Positions 14,900 through 24,235 are shown, counted from the first letter of the stretch. The stretch: 64,000 nt of DNA from Actinopolyspora halophila DSM 43834 (GCF_000371785.1 NZ_AQUI01000002.1:1167122-1231121); one strand, 5' to 3'. The notes: generated by a model not told the origin, from the letters alone. Numbers and translations are program-made.

Positions 14900-16480
14900 T
14901 CACCCGTGCGGGTTCCAGCGCTCGCTCAACAGCTGCACCAGCAGTGCCGACCGGATCTCCACGTCCTCCAGATCCACCTCGACGAGCAGGGAGATCCGCT
15001 TCATCCGGTAGCGGAAGGTGTTCGGATGGACCCGCAGTTCCGCGCCCGCGGCACGCGGATCACCGGGATGACGCAGCCAGGCGTACAGCGTGTCCAGGTA
15101 ATCGGTCCCCCGGTTGCGGTCGTGCTCGCGCAGCACGTGCAGCGGTCCGAGGGAGTTGACCCCCGCGTCGCCTGCGGCCCCGGCCATCCTGGTGAGCACG
15201 AGCAGGTGCCAGAGGTCCTCGTGAACCGCGACCTCCCTGTCCACCGTGCCGCCCCGAAGCAGGGTCAGCACCTCGTCGGCCCTGCGGCGGGAGGTCGGCA
15301 GTTCGGCCACCGGGACCGAGGCGCCCGTCGCCACCAGCGGACGCGGCGTGTCGGCGTCCAACTCGCGGATGTGCGTCAGCAGCGACTCCTTCAGCGCGGC
15401 CCAGCCCCCGGTCCCCGACCGGTCCGGAACGACCGCGTACAGCACCCCGCCCGACTCGGTCACCAACGGTCTGTGCCCGATCCCCCTGGTGATCCACTCC
15501 CACATCGCGAGCCGGTGTCCCTCGTCCGTGCCGTCACCCGCGCGCACGTCGATGGCCACCACCCGGTGCGGCTCGGCCCGCACCGCCAGCTCGTTCGCCG
15601 CGGCACGCCACCCCTCCGCGCCCTCCAGCACGAGACGCACCAGTCGCGCGGAGCGCTGCCGCTCGGAATCGGTGAGCATCCTCCTGCGTAGCAGCTGCAA
15701 CGCGACCAGCGCAGCGGTGTCGGCGAAAGCGGAGGCCCGCCGTTCGGAAACCTCCCCGGTGACCACGGCCCACATGGACCCGAGCAGCTCACCGCCCATG
15801 CGGATGGGAACGACCAGCCTGGGCAGCGTCCCGTCGGGCTGTTCCGGGACGTAGATCGCGGAGCTGCCCCTGGTCAGCTGCCGGAACGTTCCCCTGGCCC
15901 TGAACTTGGCCAGCACGTCCTCGGGCTGCCTGCGCCCCATGATCGTGGAAACCCGGGCGGGGTCGGTCAGCTCCTGCCGCGCCGAGTAGGCGAGCACCTG
16001 CGAGTGCGCGTCCTCGATGGTCACGGGGGCGTCGACCACCTCGGCCACGGCGTCGGCCAGGCGGAACAGGTCCCCCAGGCCGGCCGAACCGCCCCTGTCC
16101 GACGACTCCGCCGCGCCTTCACCGTCGGCGAGAGCGGCCCGCAACAGCCAGACCAGCTGTGCCCAGGCGGTGCCGTCCCGGACCTCGATCAGGGCCAGGT
16201 CGTGCCGCCGCGCCTCGGCGGCCACCGCGCTCGCGGTGGCGAGCGGGGGCTTGAGCAGCACGGCGGCCGCGGCGCGCTCCCCGCACTCCCGCAGCAGCTC
16301 AACGGCCTGCCGCTCGTGCGTGAGTCCCACCCCGAGCACCACGTCGGAGGTGGCCGCCCCGCAGCTCTCGTTCGGCTCGGCTATCACCACGTCCCCGACC
16401 CCGCCGGCGTCCTCCGGAGTCGACACCGGACGCAGCAGCGCGGGGCCCGCTCGTTCGACCAGCCCCTGGACGTCGACCAT
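14900..16480 (-). CDS. PucR/CdaR-family transcriptional regulator
   Basis: The 526-residue protein starts at ATG 16480, six bases after GAGGAG. It has an N-terminal PucR-type ligand domain (residues about 1-120), a middle GGDEF-like/GAF-type region with DAVAEVVDAPVTIEDAHSQVLAYSA, and a C-terminal helix-turn-helix of the HTH_30 type: GAELRVHPNTFRYRMKRISLLVEVDLED. This is the architecture of PucR and AdeR activators. The adjacent ald gene on the same strand is the likely target, with L-alanine or a related metabolite as ligand, by analogy with AdeR. The ligand is not visible in the sequence. Confidence 0.88.
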   Translation of the reverse strand: MVDVQGLVERAGPALLRPVSTPEDAGGVGDVVIAEPNESCGAATSDVVLGVGLTHERQAVELLRECGERAAAAVLLKPPLATASAVAAEARRHDLALIEVRDGTAWAQLVWLLRAALADGEGAAESSDRGGSAGLGDLFRLADAVAEVVDAPVTIEDAHSQVLAYSARQELTDPARVSTIMGRRQPEDVLAKFRARGTFRQLTRGSSAIYVPEQPDGTLPRLVVPIRMGGELLGSMWAVVTGEVSERRASAFADTAALVALQLLRRRMLTDSERQRSARLVRLVLEGAEGWRAAANELAVRAEPHRVVAIDVRAGDGTDEGHRLAMWEWITRGIGHRPLVTESGGVLYAVVPDRSGTGGWAALKESLLTHIRELDADTPRPLVATGASVPVAELPTSRRRADEVLTLLRGGTVDREVAVHEDLWHLLVLTRMAGAAGDAGVNSLGPLHVLREHDRNRGTDYLDTLYAWLRHPGDPRAAGAELRVHPNTFRYRMKRISLLVEVDLEDVEIRSALLVQLLSERWNPHG

Positions 16481-16673
16481 CACCGGCTCCTCGTAGTCGT
16501 GCCCGCGGCGGGGTCCGCATCGCGGATTCGGCGGAGAGGTCCCACCGGAGAGTGGATCGCCTCACACCGCTCGGTGTGGCGTGTCCCGCTGTGCGGGGTT
16601 GGGGTTGGACACCGTCATCCGCCGGGTTATCGTTGCCGAACACAGCGACAATCGCATACCGGCCTACGACATC

Positions 16674-16875
16674 GGGCGGGAGAGTCCGGCAGGGCAGCGA
16701 TCTCCGCGATCGCTTCGACCGGGCGCCGAAGGAGCAAAACTCCCCGCAAACTCTCAGGCAGCCGTACCGTCCGACCGAGGCAACTCTGGAAAGCGCCGCC
16801 CAGCTGGTCGGCGCACCCACGGTGCAAACCGCGACGCCGCGGTGAAGCTCTCAGGTTCCGCAACAGAGGGGGAGG
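16674..16875 (+). ncRNA. Tandem glycine riboswitch
   Basis: Two glycine aptamers follow each other. The first starts GGGCGGGAGAGTC and ends GGAGCAAAACTCCCC ... AAACTCTCAGGC (about 16674-16762). The second contains GGCAACTCTGGAAAGC, then GTGAAGCTCTCAGGTTCC and ends CAACAGAGGGGGA (about 16778-16875). These are the conserved core elements of gcvT-type riboswitches, linked by a short spacer that allows cooperative binding. It stands upstream of gcvH and sdaA and should switch them on when glycine is plentiful. A possible promoter is TTGCCG with CATACC near 16633-16661. Confidence 0.93.
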
Positions 16876-17008
16876 CCGCCAGGTACGCGGACACGGCATT
16901 CCCGGTGATCCTCGGAGAGGATGGGCGCCGGGCGCGACCGTGATCGCGACACGGCAGTCCTCCGGGCTGCCGGAGACCGTGTCCAAACGACAGTGATGGA
17001 GCCTCCCC

Positions 17009-17380
17009 ATGAGCCTGCCCACGGACCTCAAGTACACAGAGGAACACGAGTGGCTCGCCGAACGCGACGACATCGTGCGCGTCGGCGTCACACCGTATGC
17101 CGCCAACGCCCTCGGCGACATCGTCTATGTGGACCTCCCCGAGGTCGGCAAGCAGATCACGTCCGGTGAAGCCTGCGGTGAGCTGGAATCGACCAAGTCC
17201 GTCAGTGATCTCTACGCTCCGGCCACCGGCGAGGTCACGGCGGTCAACGAAGCCGTGATCGACGACCCGTCCCAGGTCAACGCCGATCCGTTCGGCGAGG
17301 GCTGGCTGCTGGAGATGCGCGTCAGCGAGTACGGCAAGCTGCTGGACTCGACGCAGTACGCCGAACTCACCGGTGAGTGA
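17009..17380 (+). CDS. gcvH: Glycine cleavage system H protein
   Basis: This 123-residue lipoyl carrier shuttles the aminomethyl group between the P and T proteins of the glycine cleavage complex. The lipoylated lysine is K63 in ELESTKSVSDLYAP, with the preceding GDIVYVDLPEVG hairpin. Length and ends are normal. The gene stands under a tandem glycine riboswitch and 94 bp before sdaA. No gcvT or gcvP is in the window, so H is separated from its partners here. Confidence 0.97.
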   Translation: MSLPTDLKYTEEHEWLAERDDIVRVGVTPYAANALGDIVYVDLPEVGKQITSGEACGELESTKSVSDLYAPATGEVTAVNEAVIDDPSQVNADPFGEGWLLEMRVSEYGKLLDSTQYAELTGE

Positions 17381-17474
17381 CGACCCGGTTCACGGCCTTC
17401 CCGGCGGGTCCCGGAGTTCCGAAGGGGCCCGCCACACCTGAACACCGACTCAACACGTGAAGAAGAGACGATCA

Positions 17475-18830
17475 ATGGCGATCAGTGTCTTCGATCTTTT
17501 CTCGGTGGGAATCGGTCCGTCCAGTTCGCACACCGTCGGCCCGATGCGTGCCGCCGCGCGCTTCGTGGCGCGGTTGCGCGCCGAGAGCCTGCTGACCCGC
17601 GTCGCGCACGTGCGGGCCGAACTGTTCGGTTCGCTCGGTGCGACCGGGCACGGGCACGGCAGTCCCAAGGCGGTACTGCTGGGTCTGGAGGGGCACCACC
17701 CGGAAGCGGTCGATCCGACCGCTGTTTCCGGGCGGGTCGACGAGATCCGCTCGACCGGACGGTTGCTGCTGGACGGTTCCCACGAGATTCGATTCGATTC
17801 CGACAGCGACCTCGTGATGTATCGCGGGGAGTCGCTTCCCGTGCATCCCAACGGGATGCGTTTCAGCGCCGCCGCGTCCGACGGGACCGCGCTGTGCACG
17901 GTGGTGTACTACTCGGTCGGCGGTGGTTTCGTCCTCGACGAGGAAGCCGCAGGCGCCGACAGGGTCAAGCAGGACACCACGGAAGTCGCCCACCCGTTCC
18001 GCACCGGGGCCGAGCTCCTGCGGCGGTGCGCCGAGACGGAAAAGACGGTCAGCGGGCTCATGCTGGCCAACGAGCTCTCCTGGCGCGACGAGCGGCAGGT
18101 CTCCGACGAGCTGCTCGACATCTGGCACGTCATGCGCGAGTGCGTGCACAACGGGTGCAACAGCACGGGCAGTCTGCCCGGTGGGCTGCGCGTCGACCGC
18201 CGTGCCGCCGAGCTCCGCTCCAAACTCGTCGACTCCGATGACCCGATGGAGTGGGTGACGGTGTACGCGCTCGCCGTCAACGAGGAGAACGCGGCCGGTG
18301 GGCGAGTGGTCACGGCCCCGACCAACGGTGCGGCGGGCATCGTTCCCGCCGTGCTGCACTACTACGTGCGGTTCCTTCCCGGGGCCGACGACGCCGGGGT
18401 GGTTCGTTTCCTGCTCGCGGCCGGGGCCGTGGGTGCGCTCTTCAAGGAGAACGCATCGATCTCCGGTGCCGAGGTGGGCTGTCAGGGCGAGGTCGGCTCG
18501 GCGTGCTCGATGGCGGCGGCCGGATTGGCCGAGGTGATGGGCGGCACTCCGGAACAGGTGGAGAACGCCGCCGAGATCGCGATGGAGCACAATCTCGGAC
18601 TGACCTGCGACCCGATCGGCGGCCTGGTGCAGATCCCGTGCATCGAACGCAACGCCGTCGCCTCGGTCAAGGCCATCACGGCCGCGCGGATGGCGCTGCG
18701 CGACGACGGCAGTCACTTCGTCTCGCTGGACAAGGTCATCAAGACGATGCGCGACACCGGTGACGACATGAAGGACAAGTACAAGGAGACGGCGCGGGGC
18801 GGTCTGGCCGTCAACGTCATCGAGTGCTGA
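17475..18830 (+). CDS. sdaA: L-serine ammonia-lyase (iron-sulfur type)
   Basis: I take ATG 17475 ([20 protein letters not shown]) with AAGAGA upstream; an in-frame GTG lies six codons earlier. The 451-residue single-chain enzyme deaminates serine to pyruvate. It has the beta domain [12 protein letters not shown] at the start, then the alpha domain with cysteines in [29 protein letters not shown] and the CIERNA segment near the C terminus that hold the [4Fe-4S] cluster. Sitting behind gcvH and the glycine riboswitch, it likely drains the serine made from excess glycine. Confidence 0.95.
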   Translation: MAISVFDLFSVGIGPSSSHTVGPMRAAARFVARLRAESLLTRVAHVRAELFGSLGATGHGHGSPKAVLLGLEGHHPEAVDPTAVSGRVDEIRSTGRLLLDGSHEIRFDSDSDLVMYRGESLPVHPNGMRFSAAASDGTALCTVVYYSVGGGFVLDEEAAGADRVKQDTTEVAHPFRTGAELLRRCAETEKTVSGLMLANELSWRDERQVSDELLDIWHVMRECVHNGCNSTGSLPGGLRVDRRAAELRSKLVDSDDPMEWVTVYALAVNEENAAGGRVVTAPTNGAAGIVPAVLHYYVRFLPGADDAGVVRFLLAAGAVGALFKENASISGAEVGCQGEVGSACSMAAAGLAEVMGGTPEQVENAAEIAMEHNLGLTCDPIGGLVQIPCIERNAVASVKAITAARMALRDDGSHFVSLDKVIKTMRDTGDDMKDKYKETARGGLAVNVIEC

Positions 18831-18871
18831 CCCGGTAACGGCCGCCGTGCTGGTGCCGGACGTGCGGTGTC

Positions 18872-18904
18872 GGGCTCCCGCTCCGCGGAAAGGGGCGGGA
18901 GCCC
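18872..18904. terminator. Hairpin between sdaA and the MFS gene, first
   Basis: GGGCTCCCGC pairs with GCGGGAGCCC in the 108-bp convergent gap. It probably ends sdaA transcription. Confidence 0.75.
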
Positions 18905-18908
18905 TCGC

Positions 18909-18930
18909 CCCCGGCACCGAGGTGCCGGGG
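18909..18930. terminator. Hairpin between sdaA and the MFS gene, second
   Basis: CCCCGGCACC (18909-18918) pairs perfectly with GGTGCCGGGG (18921-18930) around GA. It is next to the MFS stop and probably ends transcription from the minus strand. Confidence 0.7.
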
Positions 18931-18938
18931 TGACGGGG

Positions 18939-20120
18939 TCACACTCCCGCCGGGGGCTTCGCGCCGCGACGGGAACGGTCGAGCAACCCGGACAGCACCG
19001 CGAGCGCCAGGCCGATCAGCACCAGCACGCCTCCGGCCCAGTTGGTCGAGGTGAGCCCGTAACCGGCGGCGATGACCTGTCCACCGATGAGCGCGCCGAG
19101 AGCGTTGGCCGTGTTGAAGGCGGACTGGTTGGTCGCCGAGACCAGCGTGGGGGCGCTGCCGGCGAGGTCCAGGAGACGTTTCTGCACGGGGGGCTCGGCG
19201 GCGAACGAGGACATCCCGACCAGGAACAGGTTGATCGCGGCCGCGGCCTTGTTGTCCGCGCTGAAGGGGAAGGCGAACAGGGCGGCGGCCAACAACGTCA
19301 GGAATCCGTACAGAGTGGGCAGCACGGCTCGGTCGGTGAGCCACCCACCGAGCAGGTTCCCGACGGTGAAACCCGCTCCGAAGATCGCCAGCAGCCAGGT
19401 CATCGCCCCGGCCGGGTACCCGGCCACCTCGGTCATCATCGGAGTGATGTAGGTGAAGCAGGAGAACAGCCCGCTGAACCCGATCGTGACGACCGCGATC
19501 ACCAGCAGCACCTTCGGGTCCTTGAACGCCCGGAGCTCGGCGCGCAGGTTGGAGGGTGCGTCGGCACCTCCGACGGCGGGAACCCAGCGGAGGACGGCGG
19601 CCAGCGCGAGTGCGCCGATCACGGCCACGAGCAGGAAGGTGGCGCGCCACCCGAACCGCTGGCCGACGGCGGTACCGGCGGGGACCCCGACGATGTTGGC
19701 GACGGTGAGTCCGAGCAGGACCAGGGCGATCGCACGGCCCTGGCGGTGGGCGGGGACGAGTTTGGCCCCGACCACCGAAGCGACACCGAAGTAGGCTCCG
19801 TGGGGCAGGCCGCACGCGAAACGCAGCACCAGCACCCACGGGTAGCTGTCGACGACGACGAGCAGCACGTGACCGGCCACGAAAACCGTCAGGAGCGTGA
19901 GGAGCACCCGCTTGCGGGGGACGTTCGCGAACGCGGCTACCAGCAGTGGCGCGCCGACCACCACGCCGAACGCGTAGGCCGAGACCACGGACCCCGCCGA
20001 GCTCAGCGAAACGTCGAGATCACCGGCGAGTTCGGGCAGGATGCCCATCACGACGAACTCGGTGGTGCCGATCGCGAACGTCCCCAGGGTGAGCGCCAGC
20101 AGAGCCAGCCGAGGGCGCAT
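18939..20120 (-). CDS. MFS exporter of the AraJ/Cmx type
   Basis: The 393-residue protein starts at ATG 20120 after GGGAG. It has 12 hydrophobic segments and the family opening LALLALTLGTFAIGTTEFV-MGILPELAGDL, where the TxxxVxG element follows. The RxGRAIALVLLGLTVANIVGVP motif lies in the middle of helices 4-5. This DHA1 subgroup includes chloramphenicol/arabinose exporters and the purine exporter PbuE; which substrate is used cannot be read. It stands alone between the sdaA operon and the inhibitor gene. Confidence 0.88.
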   Translation of the reverse strand: MRPRLALLALTLGTFAIGTTEFVVMGILPELAGDLDVSLSSAGSVVSAYAFGVVVGAPLLVAAFANVPRKRVLLTLLTVFVAGHVLLVVVDSYPWVLVLRFACGLPHGAYFGVASVVGAKLVPAHRQGRAIALVLLGLTVANIVGVPAGTAVGQRFGWRATFLLVAVIGALALAAVLRWVPAVGGADAPSNLRAELRAFKDPKVLLVIAVVTIGFSGLFSCFTYITPMMTEVAGYPAGAMTWLLAIFGAGFTVGNLLGGWLTDRAVLPTLYGFLTLLAAALFAFPFSADNKAAAAINLFLVGMSSFAAEPPVQKRLLDLAGSAPTLVSATNQSAFNTANALGALIGGQVIAAGYGLTSTNWAGGVLVLIGLALAVLSGLLDRSRRGAKPPAGV

Positions 20121-20392
20121 CTCACTCCCTCTGGTCGTGACCCCGGAAACGTCGTTTCCGGGTGGGACGAAAGCCCGAGTGAATTCCTGAAGGGCGAATT
20201 GTTCGCCGACAGGAGATTCTAGCTCCGGGATTCGTTCACGATTTAAGCGGGGGAAGTTCCAGCGGAATCGTCCGAACGGACGTGTGATCGTTCTTCCGTT
20301 CGGAGGTTCGGGACACGAAGAATCGGATCGTTCTCGTCGGCGCCGCCGAAACACACCGCCCCCGGGTGAGCCGGGCCGTGCCACGGTTTCCT

Positions 20393-20854
20393 TCAGAAGT
20401 CGAACACTGCTCCGGTGTAGGCCTTCATCTCACAGGCGTTGGAGTACCGCTGGCTGTGCTGAACGGGGGAGCTCTTCCACGTGCCGGTGGCCGTCACGGT
20501 CACGGGCCGGTACACCAGCGGGCACATCGGTTTTTCCTTGCCCGTGCGCAGGGATCCGAGTCTGCCCTGCACGGCGTCGAGCTGTTCGCAGGCCGCGGTT
20601 GCCTCGGGGTGCGTTCCTCCCGCGGGGTCACAGTGCAGCACGGCCGCCTTCGAGTCCTCCGTGCGGGTTCCAGGGGTCACGCGCAGTTCGAGCACGCTGA
20701 CCTCCCGGTTCGCCTGCTCGGATCCGGTGGTGGTTCGTTCGGCCTGGACGGCCGGTTCGGTCGCGGACGCGTGTGGAACGAGCGGGAGCAGCGCGGTGGC
20801 CGCGACGGTTCCGACCGCCAGCAGGGACCGGCTGATGAACCGAGAGACGCCCAT
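20393..20854 (-). CDS. Subtilisin-inhibitor-like secreted protein (SSI family)
   Basis: ATG 20854 follows GGAGG by nine bases. The 153-residue protein has a signal peptide (MGVSRFISRSLLAVGTVAAT to VPHASA) and a mature domain with HCDPAGGTHPEATAACEQL, the SSI hallmark. The four cysteines (75, 89, 111, 141) form the two family disulfides. The reactive loop reads MCPLVYRPV, so by alignment with SSI the P1 residue is Leu113 and P1' Val114; Streptomyces SSI has Met. That predicts inhibition of subtilisin- or chymotrypsin-like serine proteases outside the cell. Length after processing is about 120 residues, near the family norm. Confidence 0.92.
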   Translation of the reverse strand: MGVSRFISRSLLAVGTVAATALLPLVPHASATEPAVQAERTTTGSEQANREVSVLELRVTPGTRTEDSKAAVLHCDPAGGTHPEATAACEQLDAVQGRLGSLRTGKEKPMCPLVYRPVTVTATGTWKSSPVQHSQRYSNACEMKAYTGAVFDF

Positions 20855-21060
20855 GTCGGGTTTCCTCCATACGAAATCGGCGGTTTGACGCCCAACATGA
20901 TTACCGGGAAGAGGGACTCGAACGCTGCAACCGAGCCACAGGATCACTACATCGAGTTTCCCTCGTTGGTGGGCTTGCTACACAGTGAGTTCGCATGCTG
21001 TGCAACAGAATCCCGCTGGCCACTCGATCCGAATCAGCTCACTCTTTCGAGGATGATTGA

Positions 21061-21786
21061 TCACGTGTGGTTGCGGATCACTTCATTGACCGCGCGCTGG
21101 AAGCCGTTGACCAGCACCTGGATGGTCAGCGGGCGCAGTTGGTCGGCTGTCGCACGCACCCGTTCGCGCTCCGCCTCCGGGCGTCCCCGCTCCACGTACG
21201 GGCGCAGCACGTTGGCCGCGAAGAGCTCGCGGAGTTCCCCGGCCATCTGGGCGGTGTGCTGTTCGACGATGTCCTTGGCCCGCAACAGCATGTCGGAGGG
21301 CAGTTCGAGCTCTGTTATCCGCAGACCGACGTTCAGCATGGAGGTGTTGGTCAGGAGGAACTCCTCGGTTCCCTCCCCGGTGCCGCGCTCGAGGACGCCG
21401 AGCGTGAGCAGCTGCTCGAGCTCCTGGTCGCTCAACGTGCGGCCGGCGCGGCGGTCCAGCTCGTGCCGGTCGATCCGCTCCGCCTGGTCGCTGGTCCACG
21501 GGGCCAGCAGCGCCCGCTGCAGCGCCAGCTCCTCGGGAGGGGCGTCCTCCGGGATGCGCTCGAGGTGTCGCTCTATCGCGTTCAGCGTGAAGCCGAGGTT
21601 CTGCAACTCGCGGATGAGGTCCAGCCGCGCCAGGTGATCAGCTCCGTACAGCCCCACCCGGCCGCGCAGTCGTGGCGGGGGGAGCAGACCGCGTGACGCG
21701 TAGAAGCGAACCGTTCGCACGGTTACTCCCGATCTGGAGGCCAGCTCGTCGATCGTGAGTTCTTCGTCGTCTGCTGTTCGGAGCAT
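21061..21786 (-). CDS. MerR-family transcriptional regulator
   Basis: I use ATG 21786; a frame to 21825 is open. The 241-residue protein has a MerR helix-turn-helix at the N terminus (LTIDELASRSGVTVRTVRFYASRGLLPPPRLRGRVGLYG), two wings and a coiled dimer helix ending around residue 90, followed by a long effector part without recognisable metal cysteines. It is divergent from a racemase/acyl-CoA dehydrogenase operon; the shared 95-bp gap holds TTGACC (21804-21809) and TAACAC (21828-21833) with an 18-bp spacer. It probably controls that operon and responds to an organic ligand. Confidence 0.88.
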   Translation of the reverse strand: MLRTADDEELTIDELASRSGVTVRTVRFYASRGLLPPPRLRGRVGLYGADHLARLDLIRELQNLGFTLNAIERHLERIPEDAPPEELALQRALLAPWTSDQAERIDRHELDRRAGRTLSDQELEQLLTLGVLERGTGEGTEEFLLTNTSMLNVGLRITELELPSDMLLRAKDIVEQHTAQMAGELRELFAANVLRPYVERGRPEAERERVRATADQLRPLTIQVLVNGFQRAVNEVIRNHT

Positions 21787-21881
21787 GTCCCGCAGGGTAC
21801 TACTTGACCAATATGACACCAGCAATGTAACACTAGCTCCGTCAAAATAAGGGCGGTCACTGGCGAGCGGAGGAAGGTGTC

Positions 21882-23081
21882 GTGGTGCAGCGCTCGGATG
21901 ACGGATCCCCCGGCGAGCCGGGGGAGCGGAGCGGGGGGCCCGGCCCCCTCGCCGGGGTGCGGGTCGTCGAAATCGCGGGAATGGGACCCGCTCCGTTCTG
22001 CGCCATGCTGCTGGCCGACCTGGGGGCCGATGTCGTCCGGGTGGAACGTCCGACGAGCCCCGGCGGCAAGCAGGACCTGCTCAACCGGGGCAAGCGCTCG
22101 GTGCTCGTCGACCTCAAGCACGAGCGTGGCCCGGAAGCACTGCTCGCGCTGGCCGAACGAGCCGACGTCCTGCTGGAGGGGTTCCGCCCCGGGGTGGCGG
22201 AACGACTGGGTGTCGGTCCAGAGGAGTGCTTCGAGCGCAATCCCGAGCTGATCTACGGCCGGATGACCGGCTGGGGCCAGGACGGACCGCTGGCGGAGAC
22301 GGCGGGCCACGACGTGGACTACATCGCGCTCAGCGGCGCCCTGCACGCGAGCGGAGAGGCGGGCGGACCGCCGCGGTTCCCGGTGAACCTGCTGGGCGAC
22401 TTCGGCGGCGGGGCGATGTACCTGGCCGTGGGGGTGCTCGCGGCGCTGCTGCGAGGGCGGGCCGGTGGTGGTGGACAGGTCGTGGACGCTTCCATAGTGG
22501 ATGGTGCGACGCATCTGAGCACCATGCTCTACGGCATGTTCGCCAGTGGGGGCTGGAACACCGAACGCGGAACCAACCTGCTGGACGGCGGGGCCCCCTT
22601 CTACGACGTCTACGCCACCTCCGACGGGGAGCACATGGCCGTCGGAGCCCTGGAACCGCAGTTCTACGCGGAGCTGCTCGAAGGCCTCGGGCTGTCGGGG
22701 ACGCTTCCCGACCGGGACGACCCGGCCAACTGGCCCGAGATCCGCCGCCGACTCGCCGAGGCCTTCGCGGGAGGAACGAAGCGGCACTGGACCGAGGTCT
22801 TCGACGGTTCCGACGCGTGCGTCACCCCGGTCCTGTCGATGGCCGAAGCACCCGAGCACCCGCACGTGCGTGCGCGGCGGACGCTCGTGGACAGCGACGG
22901 GGTGGTGCAACCCGCCGCCGCGCCGCGGTTCTCCGGAACACCCGGTCCCGACCCCCGACCCGTACCGGACGCGGGAGCGCACACCGCCGAGGTGCTCGGT
23001 GAGTGGCGTGTCGCCGAGCGCGACGGCCTGCTGCGATCCGGTGCCCTACACGGCGAGCTTGTCCGGCGAGAGGACGTGTGA
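21882..23081 (+). CDS. Alpha-methylacyl-CoA racemase-like CoA-transferase family protein
   Basis: GTG 21882 follows GGAGGAAGG. The 399-residue protein belongs to the family III CoA-transferases and is closest to alpha-methylacyl-CoA racemase: GVRVVEIAGMGPAPFCAMLLADLGADVVRVERP at the start, then YGRMTGWGQDGPLAETAGHDVDYIALSG, where the racemase catalytic His and Asp lie (H of AGHD, D of the later DGGAPFYDVY-type region). The enzyme epimerises 2-methylacyl-CoA esters so that beta-oxidation of branched acids or sterol side chains can proceed. It is followed after 5 bp by an acyl-CoA dehydrogenase, which supports the role. Confidence 0.87.
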   Translation: MVQRSDDGSPGEPGERSGGPGPLAGVRVVEIAGMGPAPFCAMLLADLGADVVRVERPTSPGGKQDLLNRGKRSVLVDLKHERGPEALLALAERADVLLEGFRPGVAERLGVGPEECFERNPELIYGRMTGWGQDGPLAETAGHDVDYIALSGALHASGEAGGPPRFPVNLLGDFGGGAMYLAVGVLAALLRGRAGGGGQVVDASIVDGATHLSTMLYGMFASGGWNTERGTNLLDGGAPFYDVYATSDGEHMAVGALEPQFYAELLEGLGLSGTLPDRDDPANWPEIRRRLAEAFAGGTKRHWTEVFDGSDACVTPVLSMAEAPEHPHVRARRTLVDSDGVVQPAAAPRFSGTPGPDPRPVPDAGAHTAEVLGEWRVAERDGLLRSGALHGELVRREDV

Positions 23082-23086
23082 GACAG

Positions 23087-24235
23087 ATGCGCAGGGAAAT
23101 ATTCGACGAGGACCACGAGGCCTTCCGGCAGACCTGCCGGACCTTCATAACCAGGGAGCTGGTTCCGCACCTGCAGGAGTGGGAGGAAGCGGGCGTGGTC
23201 AGCAAGGACGCCTGGCGCAAGGCAGGCGCGCAGGGGCTGCTCGGCACCGCGATCGAGGAGCGCTTCGGCGGTGGCGGCGTCGACGACTTCCGGTTCAACG
23301 TCGTGCTGGACGAGGAGCTGATCGCGGCCGGGGTGACCGGTTTCGGGGCGCCGGTGCACAACGACATCAACGTTCCGTACCTGACGAAGTTGGCGACCGA
23401 GGAGCAGAAGCAGCGCTGGCTGCCGCGCTTCTGCACCGGCGAGACCGTCACGGCCATCGCGATGACCGAGCCGGAGGCGGGCAGCGACCTGCAGGGGATC
23501 CGGACCACCGCCGTGCGCGACGGTGACGAGTACGTGATCAACGGTCAGAAGACGTTCATCAGCAACGGGATCAACGCCGACCTGGTCATCGTGGTGGCCC
23601 GGACCGATCCGGATCCGTCCTCCGGGCACGAGGGCATCAGCCTGCTGGTGGTCGAAAGCGACGCGCCCGGTTTCGAACGCGGGCGCAACCTGGAGAAGAT
23701 CGGGCAGAAGTCGCAGGACACCGCCGAGTTGTTCTTCAACGACGTCCGCGTTCCCGCGCGGAACCTTCTCGGTGAGGAGGGGCAGGGCTTCGTCTACCTG
23801 ATGCAGAACCTGCCGCAGGAGCGCCTGTCCATCGCGGTCGCCTCCGCGGCCGGGGCCGCCAAGGCGCTGGAGCTGACCAAGGATTACTGCAAGGAACGCA
23901 CCGCCTTCGGCAGGCCGATCGGCAAGTTCCAGAACACCAGGTTCGAGCTCGCCGAGATCGCCACCGAGGTCGAGATCGGGCAGGTTTTCGTCGATCGTTG
24001 CATCACCGAGCACGCTCGCGGTGAACTGAGTATCGAACACGCGGCCATGGCCAAGTGGTGGCTGACCGAGATGAACAAGCGCGTGGTGGACAGGTGCCTC
24101 CAGCTGCACGGAGGATACGGTTACATGCTCGAGTACCCGATTGCGAAGGCTTTCCTGGACACGCGGGTACAGACCATCTACGGCGGCACCACGGAGATAA
24201 TGAAGGAGATCGTGGGGAGGCAGCTGGGCTTCTAG
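23087..24235 (+). CDS. Acyl-CoA dehydrogenase
   Basis: The 382-residue flavoenzyme starts at ATG 23087. Seen are TAIAMTEPEAGSDLQGI (the FAD-binding MTEPxAGSD signature), INGQKTFISNG, and the C-terminal signature QLHGGYGYMLEYPIAKAFLDTRVQTIYGGT. The catalytic Glu corresponds to the E in GGTTEIMKEI, as in short/long-chain family members. Length is standard. It is in one operon with the racemase, so the substrate is probably a branched or 2-methyl acyl-CoA. Chain length cannot be read. Confidence 0.93.
   Translation: MRREIFDEDHEAFRQTCRTFITRELVPHLQEWEEAGVVSKDAWRKAGAQGLLGTAIEERFGGGGVDDFRFNVVLDEELIAAGVTGFGAPVHNDINVPYLTKLATEEQKQRWLPRFCTGETVTAIAMTEPEAGSDLQGIRTTAVRDGDEYVINGQKTFISNGINADLVIVVARTDPDPSSGHEGISLLVVESDAPGFERGRNLEKIGQKSQDTAELFFNDVRVPARNLLGEEGQGFVYLMQNLPQERLSIAVASAAGAAKALELTKDYCKERTAFGRPIGKFQNTRFELAEIATEVEIGQVFVDRCITEHARGELSIEHAAMAKWWLTEMNKRVVDRCLQLHGGYGYMLEYPIAKAFLDTRVQTIYGGTTEIMKEIVGRQLGF

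Noticed and set aside
17472-18917. A 481-codon minus-strand open frame opposite sdaA
   Set aside because: sdaA has all cluster and domain motifs; the opposite frame is Arg/His/Gly-rich without known motifs.
18939-20384. Longer start for the MFS exporter (to 20384)
   Set aside because: The added 88 residues are Arg/Pro-rich and not family-like; ATG 20120 has GGGAG and begins directly at helix 1.
20284-20392. Possible regulatory inverted repeats after the inhibitor gene
   Set aside because: TTCCGTTCGGAGG-like bases are present but do not form a convincing hairpin or known operator.
23003-23086. Longer start for the acyl-CoA dehydrogenase at 23003
   Set aside because: This extension would overlap the racemase gene and adds Arg/Ala-rich residues not typical of the family; ATG 23087 is well placed after the racemase stop.
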